From assembly GCF_029338375.1 (NCBI RefSeq), contig NZ_CP119804.1, positions 2,190,955 through 2,254,954 of the forward strand: 64,000 nt of DNA, in the 5' to 3' direction. The stretch's first letter is position 1, and every line of letters starts with the position of its first letter. The notes under the pieces are model-generated. The model saw nothing but the letters and a program-made list of their open reading frames with translations, did no database searches and had not been told where the DNA came from. Both the position numbers and the translations under genes were made by a program. The stretch is from Halorussus lipolyticus. GTDB lineage: Archaea; Halobacteriota; Halobacteria; Halobacteriales; Haladaptataceae. Of the stretch, positions 50,223 through 58,787 are shown in pieces.

Positions 50223-50979
50223 AACAGCTAACGGACGATAGCCAAACTAATCGAATCACGGCAGTACGCTACTGTTTTTGAACAGATTCTGGTTGAGTCG
50301 AGAGAGCTAGGAAGGACCTCGACAAACGACGATTTGGTACAAGCTCCCGAAAAATGAACGCGGAGGGCAGTGGGTAGCGCGGGGTCTTGGAAGGCACCCG
50401 AGACGAGAACTTTCGTGGGAGGGTTGGTGACACTGTGGCGGGAGGCCAGCCCGCCGCCAGAGCCTCCGGCGTCGTCGGGGTGCCGACCGGGAGACTGCTG
50501 CACGCTTCGCGCCCGAGCCGTCGGGCGCATTTCTTTCATGGGCGGATTCGGACTTTGTTATGTGGCGTCTGACCCGCCGGTAGGACGGGCCTCGTCGGAG
50601 GAGCGAGTCGGTCAGCCACCACCTGTGCCGGACGTAAGCGGTGGTTACCCTCCTCTAATCGAGATTCGCGGACACAGTTGGGGTTTCGAATCGGCGTCGG
50701 GTCCGAAGGGGGAATGGGGAGAGGGTGTGGGGAGGTGTGGTGGTGTGCCGGGCGCGCGGTGTGGGAGGATGGGGGAAGAGAGGCCGTCAATGCGCGCCCA
50801 ATCGGGGGTGGGGAGGGCATTAACTTAAAACTACGTCAGACGCTCGGCGGGAAATCACGGGCCGAAAACCCCTCCTCGGTCGAATCGAGGAGGCGGTTCC
50901 GAGAGACGCGCCGCAACGGGATACCCTCGGGGTTGCCGAGTCGCCTACCTTCAAGGTCGCCCGTATCGACTGCGCAAGC
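50223..50979. other. 757-base non-coding, G-rich, hairpin-rich gap
   Basis: No frame with haloarchaeal amino-acid use is present. GCGCCCGA (50509-50516) pairs with TCGGGCGC (50521-50528) and is followed by ATTTCTTTC. ACCACC and GGTGGT bracket a loop near 50610-50650. CCTCCTCG and CGAGGAGG form a hairpin around 50869-50891. The G-run cluster is listed separately. ATTAACTTAAAAC near 50819-50831 is a TATA-like element. It may include a small RNA or a long leader of the DapA-family gene. Confidence 0.4.
50708..50732 (+). other. potential G-quadruplex
   Basis: Five, four, three and four consecutive Gs separated by three-base loops (AAT, AGA, TGT) satisfy the standard G3+N1-7 rule. More G-runs continue to 50815. 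Confidence 0.6.
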
Positions 50980-51846
50980 ATGAACGGAACAGGCGTGCCG
51001 CTACTCACGCCCTTCGACGAGGACGGCGGCCTCGACGCCGAGGGCCTTCGAGAGATGGTCGAGTGGGTCGAGGAGGGCGGCGTGGACTTCATCGTCCCGT
51101 GCGGGTCGAACAGCGAGGCCGAACTGATGAGCGTCGAGGAGCGCGCTCGCGTGGTCGAAATCGTCGCTGAGACGGCCGAGGTCCCGGTCGTCGCGGGCAC
51201 CGGCCACCCCGGACTCAGCGAGACGCTCCGCCAGACCGAACTCGCAGAGGAGGCGGGGGCTGACGGCGCGCTGGTCGTGACCCCGTTCTACTACGGCCAC
51301 GACGACGAGGCGCTGGAGGACTACTTCCGCGAAGTCGCCGACGAGAGCGACCTGCCGGTCTACCTCTACAGCGTCCCGGCCTACACCGACGTGAAACTGA
51401 ACCCCGAGGTCGTCGGCAGACTCGCAGAACACGACAACATCGCGGGGATGAAAGACTCCAGCGGCGACATCGAGACCTTCCAGCGCGAGCGCAGACTGAC
51501 CGCCGAGGAGGACTTCGACCTACTGGTCGGGAGCGGGAGCGTCTACGCTCACGCACTTGCTTCGGGCGGCGACGGCGGCATCCTCGGGTTGGCGAACGTC
51601 GCGCCGGGCCGCGCCAGCGAGATTTTCGACCTGCACCGGATGGGCAAGGACGGCGAGGCCCGCCAACTCAACGCCGAACTGGTCGAACTCAACCGCGCGG
51701 TCACGTCGAAGTACGGCGTGCCGGGCGCGAAGGCCGCGATGCGCTATCGGGGCGTCTCGGCGGGATACGCCCGGAAACCGCACCGCGAGGTCGGCGACGA
51801 GGTTCGAGAGGAAATCGAAGCGTTGGTTGGACAGATGAAGCCGTAG
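50980..51846 (+). CDS. dihydrodipicolinate synthase family aldolase/lyase
   Basis: TIM-barrel enzyme of 288 residues. The Schiff-base Lys is in IAGMKDSSGD near residue 157, and the Tyr of LYSVPAYT near 129 matches the catalytic YNVP position. The N-terminal block reads PCGSNSEAE where true DapA has GTTGE, so lysine synthesis is doubtful. A 2-keto-3-deoxy-sugar aldolase or N-acetylneuraminate lyase-like activity is possible. It stands alone behind the long non-coding gap. Confidence 0.8.
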   Translation: MNGTGVPLLTPFDEDGGLDAEGLREMVEWVEEGGVDFIVPCGSNSEAELMSVEERARVVEIVAETAEVPVVAGTGHPGLSETLRQTELAEEAGADGALVVTPFYYGHDDEALEDYFREVADESDLPVYLYSVPAYTDVKLNPEVVGRLAEHDNIAGMKDSSGDIETFQRERRLTAEEDFDLLVGSGSVYAHALASGGDGGILGLANVAPGRASEIFDLHRMGKDGEARQLNAELVELNRAVTSKYGVPGAKAAMRYRGVSAGYARKPHREVGDEVREEIEALVGQMKP

Positions 51847-51953
51847 AAAAGAAATAAATATTTTACCTTAGCAATTGTTTTCCTATATTATCCACAAGTA
51901 GAGGATTCTTTGAAGCGCACGGAATCGGCGAGAAGGAACCCCGTCGTTTCGTC

Positions 51954-52643
51954 CTACGTCTCCCGAGGACTCGCCCGCGTCGCCGTCGCCTTGAACGAGG
52001 CCACCACGTCGCTGTCCTCGCGCAGGTCCAGTTTCTCGACGCTCGACATCGTGACCAGCGCCCCGAGGAGCGCGTCGGCGTCCACGTCCACCAGCACCCG
52101 AGCGACCTGCTCGCCCGAATCGATGGCAGAGATGGTGCCCGCGAACCGGTTTCGGGCGCTGGTGGCCTCCTCGGCCGGGGCATCGGCGGGCGCGTGGAGC
52201 GTCACGGCGTCGGCCCGGACCGCGACCTGCACCGCGTCGGTGTCGGCCTCCGGGGCCAGCGCCCGGACCTGCCCGGCAGATGTCTCGACGGTGGCGAGTT
52301 CCCCCTCCCGCGAGACGACCCTGCCCGAGAGGACCGATTCCTCGACCTCTGCGGTGCCGGTGAACTCGGTCCGGAGGCGCTCGAACCGGGCCAGCACGTC
52401 GCGGGCCTCGTCGGTGAGTTCCGACCCGCCGCCGCCAGAACCACCGCGCTGGCGGGCCACGAGCGGTCCCAGCGCGTCTTCGAGCGCCGTGAGTCGCTGG
52501 TGAGCGCGGGAGTACGACCGGCCGAGCGCCTCTGCGGCCCGATTGAGCGACCCCTCCCTATCGACCGCCCGGAGGAGGTCGGCGTCGTCGGCGTCGAACT
52601 CCACCCCGTCGGCCCGGAGGTGGGCCTCGAATCCGGCGTCCAT
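51954..52643 (-). CDS. ModE-like molybdate/tungstate regulator
   Basis: Protein of 229 residues. The N-terminal LysR-type winged helix (DLLRAVDREGSLNRAAEALG and SYSRAHQRLTALEDALG) is as in ModE. Two TOBE/Mop-like domains follow (SVLSGRVVSREGELATVETS and RFAGTISAIDSGEQVARVLV), which bind oxyanions. It is divergent from the tungstate/molybdate transporter operon, 61 bases from its start, and should repress it when the metal is plentiful. Confidence 0.85.
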   Translation of the reverse strand: MDAGFEAHLRADGVEFDADDADLLRAVDREGSLNRAAEALGRSYSRAHQRLTALEDALGPLVARQRGGSGGGGSELTDEARDVLARFERLRTEFTGTAEVEESVLSGRVVSREGELATVETSAGQVRALAPEADTDAVQVAVRADAVTLHAPADAPAEEATSARNRFAGTISAIDSGEQVARVLVDVDADALLGALVTMSSVEKLDLREDSDVVASFKATATRASPRET

Positions 52644-52673
52644 ACCCCGGCAGACGGGACAGGTGAGCAAAAC

Positions 52674-52710
52674 CGTTATGTCTCGGCCGATTGAACGGAC
52701 GGTTATGTCT
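52674..52710. promoter_or_regulatory. repeated (C/G)GTTATGTCT boxes in the ModE-Wtp intergenic region
   Basis: CGTTATGTCT at 52674-52683 and GGTTATGTCT at 52701-52710 are direct repeats 27 bases apart. The half-site resembles the CGTTATAT core of bacterial ModE boxes. The first also fits a TATA position for the gene starting at 52705. Confidence 0.4.
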
Positions 52711-53799
52711 GAGAGGGAACAACGCTCGCGGAGAGGGATTTTGAAGGCGACTGGCGCGCTCGGAGTCGCCGGACTCACCGGTCTCGCTGGCTGTACCGGT
52801 GGTAACACGACCGACCAATCGACGACGACCGAAAGCGACGAGACCACGACAGCGAGCGGGACGACGGAGCAGGCCGAAGACGCGACCGGGACGCCGACAG
52901 CCGACTCGGCGACTATCTTCCACGCGGGAAGCCTCGCGCCGCCGTTCAGCGCGGCCGAACCCGAGTTCGAGGAGAAGTACGGCGTCGACGTGAGCCGAGA
53001 GGCCAAGGGGTCGGTCGGTTCGACCAAGAAAATCACGGTGCAGGGCCGGAGCGCCGACGTGCTGGGAGTCTCTGACTTCCGGCTTATCCGGGACATGATA
53101 GTGCCCGACTACGGCAGTTGGTACGCCGTCTTCGCCACCAACGCGATGTCGCTCCAGTACCGCGAGGACTCGCCCGGTGCCGACGAAATCGGCCCCGACA
53201 ACTGGTGGGAGATTCTGAGCCGAGACGACGTGACCATCGGCCACAGCGACCCCGCGGTGGACCCCGGCGGCTACCGGGCCGTGATGGCGATGCAGTTGGG
53301 CAAGGAGACGTTCGAGGGCGAACGCCTCTACGACGAGCAGACCTTCCAGAAGATTCGGGACAACATGACCATCCCGACCGGCACCGAGACCAAACTCGAA
53401 GGCCAACTCAAGTCGGGTAAACTCGACTACGCGCTCTACTATCGGTCTATCTCCTCGCAGTCGGGACTCCCCTACGTGGACCTCCAACCCCACGTAGACC
53501 TCTCGAAACTCGACCAGACGCACGCCGAACACTACGCCAAGGCGAAAGTCGAGGCCGGCGGCACCGAGTACGTCGGCGCTCCCATCGCCTACGGCATGAC
53601 GGTCCCGAGCGTGGCCGAGGCCCCCGAACTCGGTGCCCGGTGGGTCGAGTACATGATTACCGAACCCGGCCAGCAGATTCTGCAAGACAAGGGCCTCATC
53701 CCCAAGAAGCCCGCCGTGGTGACGAAGGACGGCGACGTGCCCGAGCGAGTCGCCAAGCACGCAGAGGCAAAGACTTCAGTTGGTCCGCTCGAACTCTGA
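52705..53799 (+). CDS. wtpA: tungstate/molybdate ABC transporter substrate-binding lipoprotein
   Basis: Extracellular binding protein of 364 residues. SRRGILKATGALGVAGLTGLAGC combines Tat and lipobox signals, then a Thr-rich linker. The binding domain begins ATIFHAGSLAPPFSAAEPEF with the oxyanion-binding GS, and continues SVGSTKKITVQGRSADV, GHSDPAVDPGGYRAV and DYALYYRSISSQSGLPYVDL, typical of WtpA/ModA-like archaeal proteins. ATG 52678 is an alternative start. It is first in wtpABC. Confidence 0.9.
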   Translation: MSEREQRSRRGILKATGALGVAGLTGLAGCTGGNTTDQSTTTESDETTTASGTTEQAEDATGTPTADSATIFHAGSLAPPFSAAEPEFEEKYGVDVSREAKGSVGSTKKITVQGRSADVLGVSDFRLIRDMIVPDYGSWYAVFATNAMSLQYREDSPGADEIGPDNWWEILSRDDVTIGHSDPAVDPGGYRAVMAMQLGKETFEGERLYDEQTFQKIRDNMTIPTGTETKLEGQLKSGKLDYALYYRSISSQSGLPYVDLQPHVDLSKLDQTHAEHYAKAKVEAGGTEYVGAPIAYGMTVPSVAEAPELGARWVEYMITEPGQQILQDKGLIPKKPAVVTKDGDVPERVAKHAEAKTSVGPLEL

Positions 53800-53803
53800 C
53801 ATC

Positions 53804-54865
53804 GTGAGTACCGACACCGAGACCAGCAGAGAAAGCGAGCCGACGTCCCCCAAGCGAGCGACCGGTTCGCCCGGCGAGCGTCTCGACGGCCGAATCGGCA
53901 TCGGAACCGCGGTCCTCGCCGTGGTCTCGGTTCAACTCGTCGCGTTCGCCGTGGCGTTCGCGGTCGGCTACCCCGGAGCCTACGCCGGGTTCGCGGTCGT
54001 CTCTGCTGGAGCGATTGCCGCGTGGCGGAATCGAGGAGCCTTCGGGATTCTCTCGGCCGCGCTCGGCACGGTCCTGCTGGTCGCGCTCGGCCTGCCCCTG
54101 TTGATGCTGGTCGCCCGCCAGCGCCTCGGCATGGTGGTCGAGATGGCCGCCGACCCCGCGGTCCAGCAGGCGCTCTACCTGTCGGTGTACGCGCCGCTCC
54201 TCGCGGCCCTCGCCAGCGTGGCGCTCGGGGTCCCGCTGGCGCTGGTCCTCGCTCGGGGCTTCCCCGGTCAGGAACTGGTCGAGAGCCTCGTTGACCTGCC
54301 CCTCGTGGTGCCACACAGCGTCGCCGGCCTCGCAATCCTGTTCGGGTTCGGCAAGGGCGGCGCGTTCGGCGGCGTGCAGTTCACCATCCCGGTCATCGAC
54401 TTCACGTTCAAGTTCACGGTCCTCCAGACCATGCTCGGGATGGTGCTGGCGATGACGTTCGTCTCGGCCCCCTTCGCGGTCAACTCTGCACGCGAGGCCT
54501 TCGAGTCGGTCCCGACCCGCGTGGAGTGGGCGGCCCGGACCCTCGGCGCGAACCGGTGGGAGACGTTCAAGCGAGTGACCGGCCCCCTCGCGTGGCGCGG
54601 CGTCCTGACCGGAGGAGTACTGGCGTGGGCGAGAGCGGTCTCGGAGTTCGGCGCGGTCGCCATCGTGGCCTACAGCGTCGAGTTCTTCTACCTGCCCGAG
54701 GGCGAGAGCCTGTCGGCCCAACACGCCCCGGTATTCATCTACAACACCTACCTCTCGGCGGGTCTCGAGGAGTCCGGCGCGGTCGCCACCCTCCTGCTGG
54801 CGCTCTCGGCAGTCATCTTCCTGCTGGTTCGGACCGCGGCGTACGACGACGGAGGGTGGCCATGA
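53804..54865 (+). CDS. wtpB: tungstate/molybdate ABC transporter permease
   Basis: Permease of 353 residues. After an acidic N-terminus there are about eight helices. The MetI/ModB-type EAA loop reads EWAARTLGANRWETFKRV. LSVYAPLLAALASVALGVPLALVLARG and the C-terminal NTYLSAGLEESGAVATLLL are as in WtpB. The GTG start is five bases after the wtpA stop. The final codons lie at the edge of a tandem duplication. Confidence 0.88.
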   Translation: MSTDTETSRESEPTSPKRATGSPGERLDGRIGIGTAVLAVVSVQLVAFAVAFAVGYPGAYAGFAVVSAGAIAAWRNRGAFGILSAALGTVLLVALGLPLLMLVARQRLGMVVEMAADPAVQQALYLSVYAPLLAALASVALGVPLALVLARGFPGQELVESLVDLPLVVPHSVAGLAILFGFGKGGAFGGVQFTIPVIDFTFKFTVLQTMLGMVLAMTFVSAPFAVNSAREAFESVPTRVEWAARTLGANRWETFKRVTGPLAWRGVLTGGVLAWARAVSEFGAVAIVAYSVEFFYLPEGESLSAQHAPVFIYNTYLSAGLEESGAVATLLLALSAVIFLLVRTAAYDDGGWP

Positions 54866-54910
54866 ATAGGCCACCTAAACGGAGGGTGGCCATGAATAGG
54901 CCACCTAAAC
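54851..54910 (+). repeat. 30-base tandem duplication holding hairpins, between wtpB and wtpC
   Basis: Two perfect 30-base units (54851-54880, 54881-54910) begin GGAGGGTGGCCATGAATAGG, and a partial third runs into wtpC. Each unit contains GGTGGCC and GGCCACC as a 7-base stem around ATGAATA, and a decoy ATG. The permease stop TGA lies in the first unit and the wtpC ATG in the partial third. Confidence 0.9.
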
Positions 54911-54920
54911 GGGGGTGGCC

Positions 54921-55913
54921 ATGACCCTCGACGTGAACGTCTCCGCGACGTTCACCGCCGAGGGCGCAGACCGGTTCGAGGTCACGGCCGACCTCTCGGT
55001 CGCCGACGGCGAAACGCTGGTCGTCCTCGGACCCAGCGGGTCGGGCAAGAGCCTCCTGCTCGAAACCGTCGCGGGGTTCCACGACCACGAGGGCCGAGTG
55101 GCGCTGTCGGGCCGGGACCTGACCGACGAACCGCCCGAGGACCGCGGCCTCGGGTTCGTCTTCCAAGATTACGCGCTGTTCCCCCACAAGACGGTCCGGG
55201 AGAACGTCGCCTTCGGCGGGAAGTACCACGACATCCGCAATCCCGACGACCTGTTGGCGGAGTTCGGCGTCGCGGACCTCGCAACTCGCTACCCGCCGAC
55301 GCTCTCGGGAGGAGAGTCCCAGCGCGTGGCATTGGCCCGCGCACTGGCGGTCCGGCCCGACGCCTTCCTGCTGGACGAACCGCTCTCGGCGCTCGACGTG
55401 CCGACCCGCCAGACGCTCCGGGAGGTCCTCGCGGACGTGCTGGCCGACGAGACGGCGATGTACGTCACCCACAACCGGACCACGGCGCGGGCCATCGCCG
55501 ACCGCGTGGCGGTGATTCGAGACGGGAAACTGGTCCAAGTCGGCACGCCAGAGGAGCTATTCGAACGGCCCGATTCACCCTTCGTTGCCCGGTTCACCGG
55601 CGCGAACTGCCTCGAACTCGCCGACAGCGCGCTGGCGACCCCGGAGGGGCGACTCGCCTTCGACGCCGAGGACGCCACCCACCTCGCCGTCAGGCCCGAA
55701 CACGTCGAACTGGACCCCGAGACGCCCGACTTCTCGGCGTCGGTCGAGCGCGTGCTTCGGGAGGACGGCCGGTGTCTCCTCGCACTCGACGTTGCGGGCC
55801 AGCGACTCGACGCCTACGCGCCGTCGCCGCCGGAGGGCAGTCAGTCCGGCGAGAGCGTCGAGATTCCGGTCGCGCTCCCTCGGAATCGCGTGACACTGCT
55901 TTCGGATACCTAA
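54921..55913 (+). CDS. wtpC: tungstate/molybdate ABC transporter ATP-binding protein
   Basis: ATPase of 330 residues: Walker A GPSGSGKSLLLE, Q-loop FVFQDYALFPHKTV, signature LSGGESQRVALARAL, Walker B AFLLDEPLSALD, and a C-terminal TOBE-type region (HLAVRPEHVELD). The ATG at 54921 follows GGGGGTGG; a GTG at 54915 is two codons earlier. It energises uptake with WtpB. Confidence 0.9.
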   Translation: MTLDVNVSATFTAEGADRFEVTADLSVADGETLVVLGPSGSGKSLLLETVAGFHDHEGRVALSGRDLTDEPPEDRGLGFVFQDYALFPHKTVRENVAFGGKYHDIRNPDDLLAEFGVADLATRYPPTLSGGESQRVALARALAVRPDAFLLDEPLSALDVPTRQTLREVLADVLADETAMYVTHNRTTARAIADRVAVIRDGKLVQVGTPEELFERPDSPFVARFTGANCLELADSALATPEGRLAFDAEDATHLAVRPEHVELDPETPDFSASVERVLREDGRCLLALDVAGQRLDAYAPSPPEGSQSGESVEIPVALPRNRVTLLSDT

Positions 55914-56132
55914 TCGTTTCTTTCAGAATCAAATAGACACTCATAAGACAGAGATATATTTTCGGGACGACCGGTTCGTCTGCCGGTAGCCGCCTTCGAG
56001 TGGGATAGTTGTGCCAGCTACCTACCGAGAAAATTACTTACGGCAGGCTCGGGAATGACTGGCCATGGCACGCGAACAGCGAACTGCGGCGGGGACCACC
56101 AATCGAGCGAGGAGACCGCCGGAGGTGACGCG

Positions 56133-57956
56133 ATGAGTCTGGTCGGCGGCACCCTCGGCAAAATCGGCGCGGTCCTGCTGGCCGGGTTCGTCGTCTCGGC
56201 CGCGGGGGTCGGCGCGGCGGTTTCGACCGGCGTGGTCAGCCTCCAACCGCCCGCGGTCGAATCGGTCGAGAACGACTGGGGCGAGGTGACGAACGACCGG
56301 ACCGAGATTCAGACCCAAATCGTGGTTGACAACCCCAACAAAGTGGGCGTTCCGGGGGCCGCCAGCGTCACCTACGACGTGACGATGAACGACGTGACGA
56401 TGGCGGAAGGGTCGAGCGGCGGCCTCTCGCTGTCGCCCGGCCGGAACGAGATTTCGCTTCGGACCGACATCGACAACGACGAGATTCCGGCGTGGTGGGC
56501 CACCCACATCAACAACGGCGAGGAGACCACCCTCTCGGTCGAACCCTCGGCGAAAGTGGCGTTCGTCTCGCAGGGCCTGCCCTCGTACGACCGCACCTTC
56601 GAGACCGACATGCTCTCGGCGTTCGACAGCGAATCCGGCCAGTCGGTGCAGGCCGGGAACCAGACCCTGCTGACCGTCGAGCGAACCGAGGCCTCGTGGG
56701 GCACGGCGACGGAGAGCGAGACACCCCTGCGGTTCGCCGGGACGGTCCGCAACCCCAACACCGCGCCCCTCACGTTCGCCAAAATCGGCTACGAGGTCTC
56801 GATGAACGACGTGACGGTCGCCGAGGGAACGACGAACGGGAGCGTCGAGATTCCGGCGAACGCGACCGGCACCATCGAAATCAACTCGACGCTGGACAAC
56901 CGGAAACTGGACGAGTGGTGGGTCAGCCACCTGAACCGGGGCGAGCAGACCGACCTGAACGTGTCGGTGTTCGCCGTGGTCGAGCGAGACGGCCAGAATC
57001 GGCGGATTCCCCTGTCCTTCCTGAGCAAGCGCGTCGCGTTCGAGACCGACATCCTCGGCGGTGGACAGGCGACGACTCGGGCGGTCGGCAGTCCGGGCAA
57101 GGGGAAGGGCCTCGGGGTCACGCCGCCGCGAGTCGTCTCCATCGACCGCGACTGGACCGCGACCGACTCGGGCACCGAGTTCTCGACGACGGTCGTCGTG
57201 GACAATCCCAACTCGGCGGACTCGCGCCTCGGAAACGTCTCGCTCGACGGGACCTACCGGGTGGCGCTCAACGGCGTGGCGCTGATTCAGGATAGCCAGC
57301 AGACGACGCTCACGCCCGGTCGAAACGAGTTGACGGTCTCGCGGGGCGTCAGCGACGCCGCCATCCAGCGGTGGTGGATGAGCCACGTCCGGAACGGCGA
57401 GCGGACGAAGTTGGTCACGGAGGGCCGGGCACTCGCTGACCTCGGGTTCGCCGAGGTCCCGATGCCGCTTCCCGAGCAACACGAGACGTTCAAGACCGAC
57501 ATGCTCTCGGGCGTGCGGAAGGGAAGCGAGGAGATTTCGCTCCGGGGGAAGCGAGTCGCCAAACTCCACGGCGTGCGCGCCGAGTGGGGCGACCCGACGA
57601 TGCGCCGGACGCCGATAGCAATCGACGGGAAGATGACGAACAAGCGCAAGCAGGACCTGACCGTGAAGAAACTCGGCTACAGAATCGAGGCCAACGACGT
57701 GGTGCTGGCCGACGACGAGACGACGGTCGGGACCACGATTCCGGGCAAGTCCACCCGGAAAATCGACGCCACGGCGGCGCTCGACAACCAGCGAATCGAC
57801 GACTGGTGGACCAGCCATCTGACCAACGGCGAGGAGTCCGACCTCTCGGTCTCCTACTACGCCGTGATAGAGTACCGCGGGTCGCAGTTCACGGTCGAAC
57901 TCGACTCGATGAGTTACGACAAGACCATCGAGACGAGCGCCTTCGGTAGCACGTAG
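56133..57956 (+). CDS. membrane-anchored LEA2/WHy protein with four tandem domains
   Basis: Protein of 607 residues. An N-terminal membrane helix (GKIGAVLLAGFVVSAAGVGAAV) is followed by four repeats of about 135 residues. Each ends in a similar block: DEIPAWWATHINNGEE, KLDEWWVSHLNRGEQ, AIQRWWMSHVRNGER and RIDDWWTSHLTNGEE. The WHy/LEA type 2 fold is linked to desiccation or stress tolerance and membrane-interface functions. GGAGGTGA precedes the ATG at 56133. The domains are external or periplasm-like if the helix is an anchor. Confidence 0.82.
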   Translation: MSLVGGTLGKIGAVLLAGFVVSAAGVGAAVSTGVVSLQPPAVESVENDWGEVTNDRTEIQTQIVVDNPNKVGVPGAASVTYDVTMNDVTMAEGSSGGLSLSPGRNEISLRTDIDNDEIPAWWATHINNGEETTLSVEPSAKVAFVSQGLPSYDRTFETDMLSAFDSESGQSVQAGNQTLLTVERTEASWGTATESETPLRFAGTVRNPNTAPLTFAKIGYEVSMNDVTVAEGTTNGSVEIPANATGTIEINSTLDNRKLDEWWVSHLNRGEQTDLNVSVFAVVERDGQNRRIPLSFLSKRVAFETDILGGGQATTRAVGSPGKGKGLGVTPPRVVSIDRDWTATDSGTEFSTTVVVDNPNSADSRLGNVSLDGTYRVALNGVALIQDSQQTTLTPGRNELTVSRGVSDAAIQRWWMSHVRNGERTKLVTEGRALADLGFAEVPMPLPEQHETFKTDMLSGVRKGSEEISLRGKRVAKLHGVRAEWGDPTMRRTPIAIDGKMTNKRKQDLTVKKLGYRIEANDVVLADDETTVGTTIPGKSTRKIDATAALDNQRIDDWWTSHLTNGEESDLSVSYYAVIEYRGSQFTVELDSMSYDKTIETSAFGST

Positions 57957-58312
57957 GCGGACCGGCGACTCTCGGCTTTCCAGCGCGAGGCGCTACGTCA
58001 CCCCGAAACGAAACGCTCCGATGGTCGGCGATTCGGTGGGATATTTCAGGCGCACAGTTCTGCGCGCCCGAAATCACGACTCACTCGCGCTGAGACGACC
58101 ACGACGAGGAGTGAGCGACCGCGAGAGAATCGGCGCTAGTCGTCGGCGGGAATGGGGTCCTCGTCGGGTTCGCTGGCTCTGCTGGACGTTCGTGACCAGT
58201 CGCCGCGCCTGTGGCACCTGCTATCTCCCACTACGGGCCTGCGACAGCGGCGGGGTACGAATTTTCGACGTACTGCGACAGGTCGGGAGGACAAAAAGGC
58301 GCGGAGCGGTCG
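57957..58312. other. 356-base gap with one hairpin and a weak minus-strand frame
   Basis: TTTCAGGCGC and GCGCCCGAAA near 58043-58075 pair with one mismatch. On the minus strand a frame from TTG 58294 to TAG 58136 (52 codons) ends SEPDEDPIPADD, which looks haloarchaeal, but its first half is Arg-rich and unconvincing. It begins 19 bases after the next gene on that strand. I leave it uncalled. Confidence 0.3.
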
Positions 58313-58594
58313 TTACTGGAGTCGTTCGAGCGCCGTGACCGCGGCCCGGACGACCAACAGCGGGAGCGCGAACGTCGCGCCGATGGCGAGGACCCACCCC
58401 GCGAGGAGGGTCGGAACCGTCAGCGGGACGAGTTGGGCCGCGGTGGCGAACGTCGCGCCGGTCAGCAGGGCCGAGACCACCAGCGCCAGCAGGGCGGCGA
58501 CAGGGAGTGTGACGCGGGTGAGACCCGAGGCGATACGGCCGTGTTCGGCCCGAGTCGCGGGCGCGACCCGCCGAAGCGTGGTGTGGAATTTCAT
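58313..58594 (-). CDS. small membrane protein, 93 residues
   Basis: A basic N-terminus (MKFHTTLRRVAPATRAEHGR) then two long hydrophobic segments (LPVAALLALVVSALLTGATFA and VPTLLAGWVLAIGATFALPLLV). Start ATG 58592-58594. No recognised family and no clear partner. Confidence 0.6.
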   Translation of the reverse strand: MKFHTTLRRVAPATRAEHGRIASGLTRVTLPVAALLALVVSALLTGATFATAAQLVPLTVPTLLAGWVLAIGATFALPLLVVRAAVTALERLQ

Positions 58595-58787
58595 CGGTCT
58601 GTCCTCACCAGTAGATAGCGATGCCACCACCAAAAGCATAATCTGAATTATATTTTTGTAGCCGGGGTTACTGGAATGGGGTTCTGTAAATTGGGCTATC
58701 TTTTCGGCCCTTTGGGTATGGGGACATCTCTATGGTGCGTAAGCAATTATATATTTATTTTAGGAAATTGTTTCTGTTTCTTCAAAC

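Noticed and set aside
50370..50828. 152-codon plus frame in the G-rich gap
   Set aside because: Rich in Gly, Pro, Arg and Cys with few acidic residues, unlike every real protein here, and it runs across hairpins and the G-runs.
50223..50979. SRP RNA or RNase P RNA in the long gap
   Set aside because: Length would fit, but the SRP helix 8 core and the RNase P conserved regions were not found on either strand.
56034..57818. 594-codon minus-strand frame opposite the LEA2 protein
   Set aside because: Composition is Arg/His/Val-rich with no domain, while the plus strand has four recognisable repeats.
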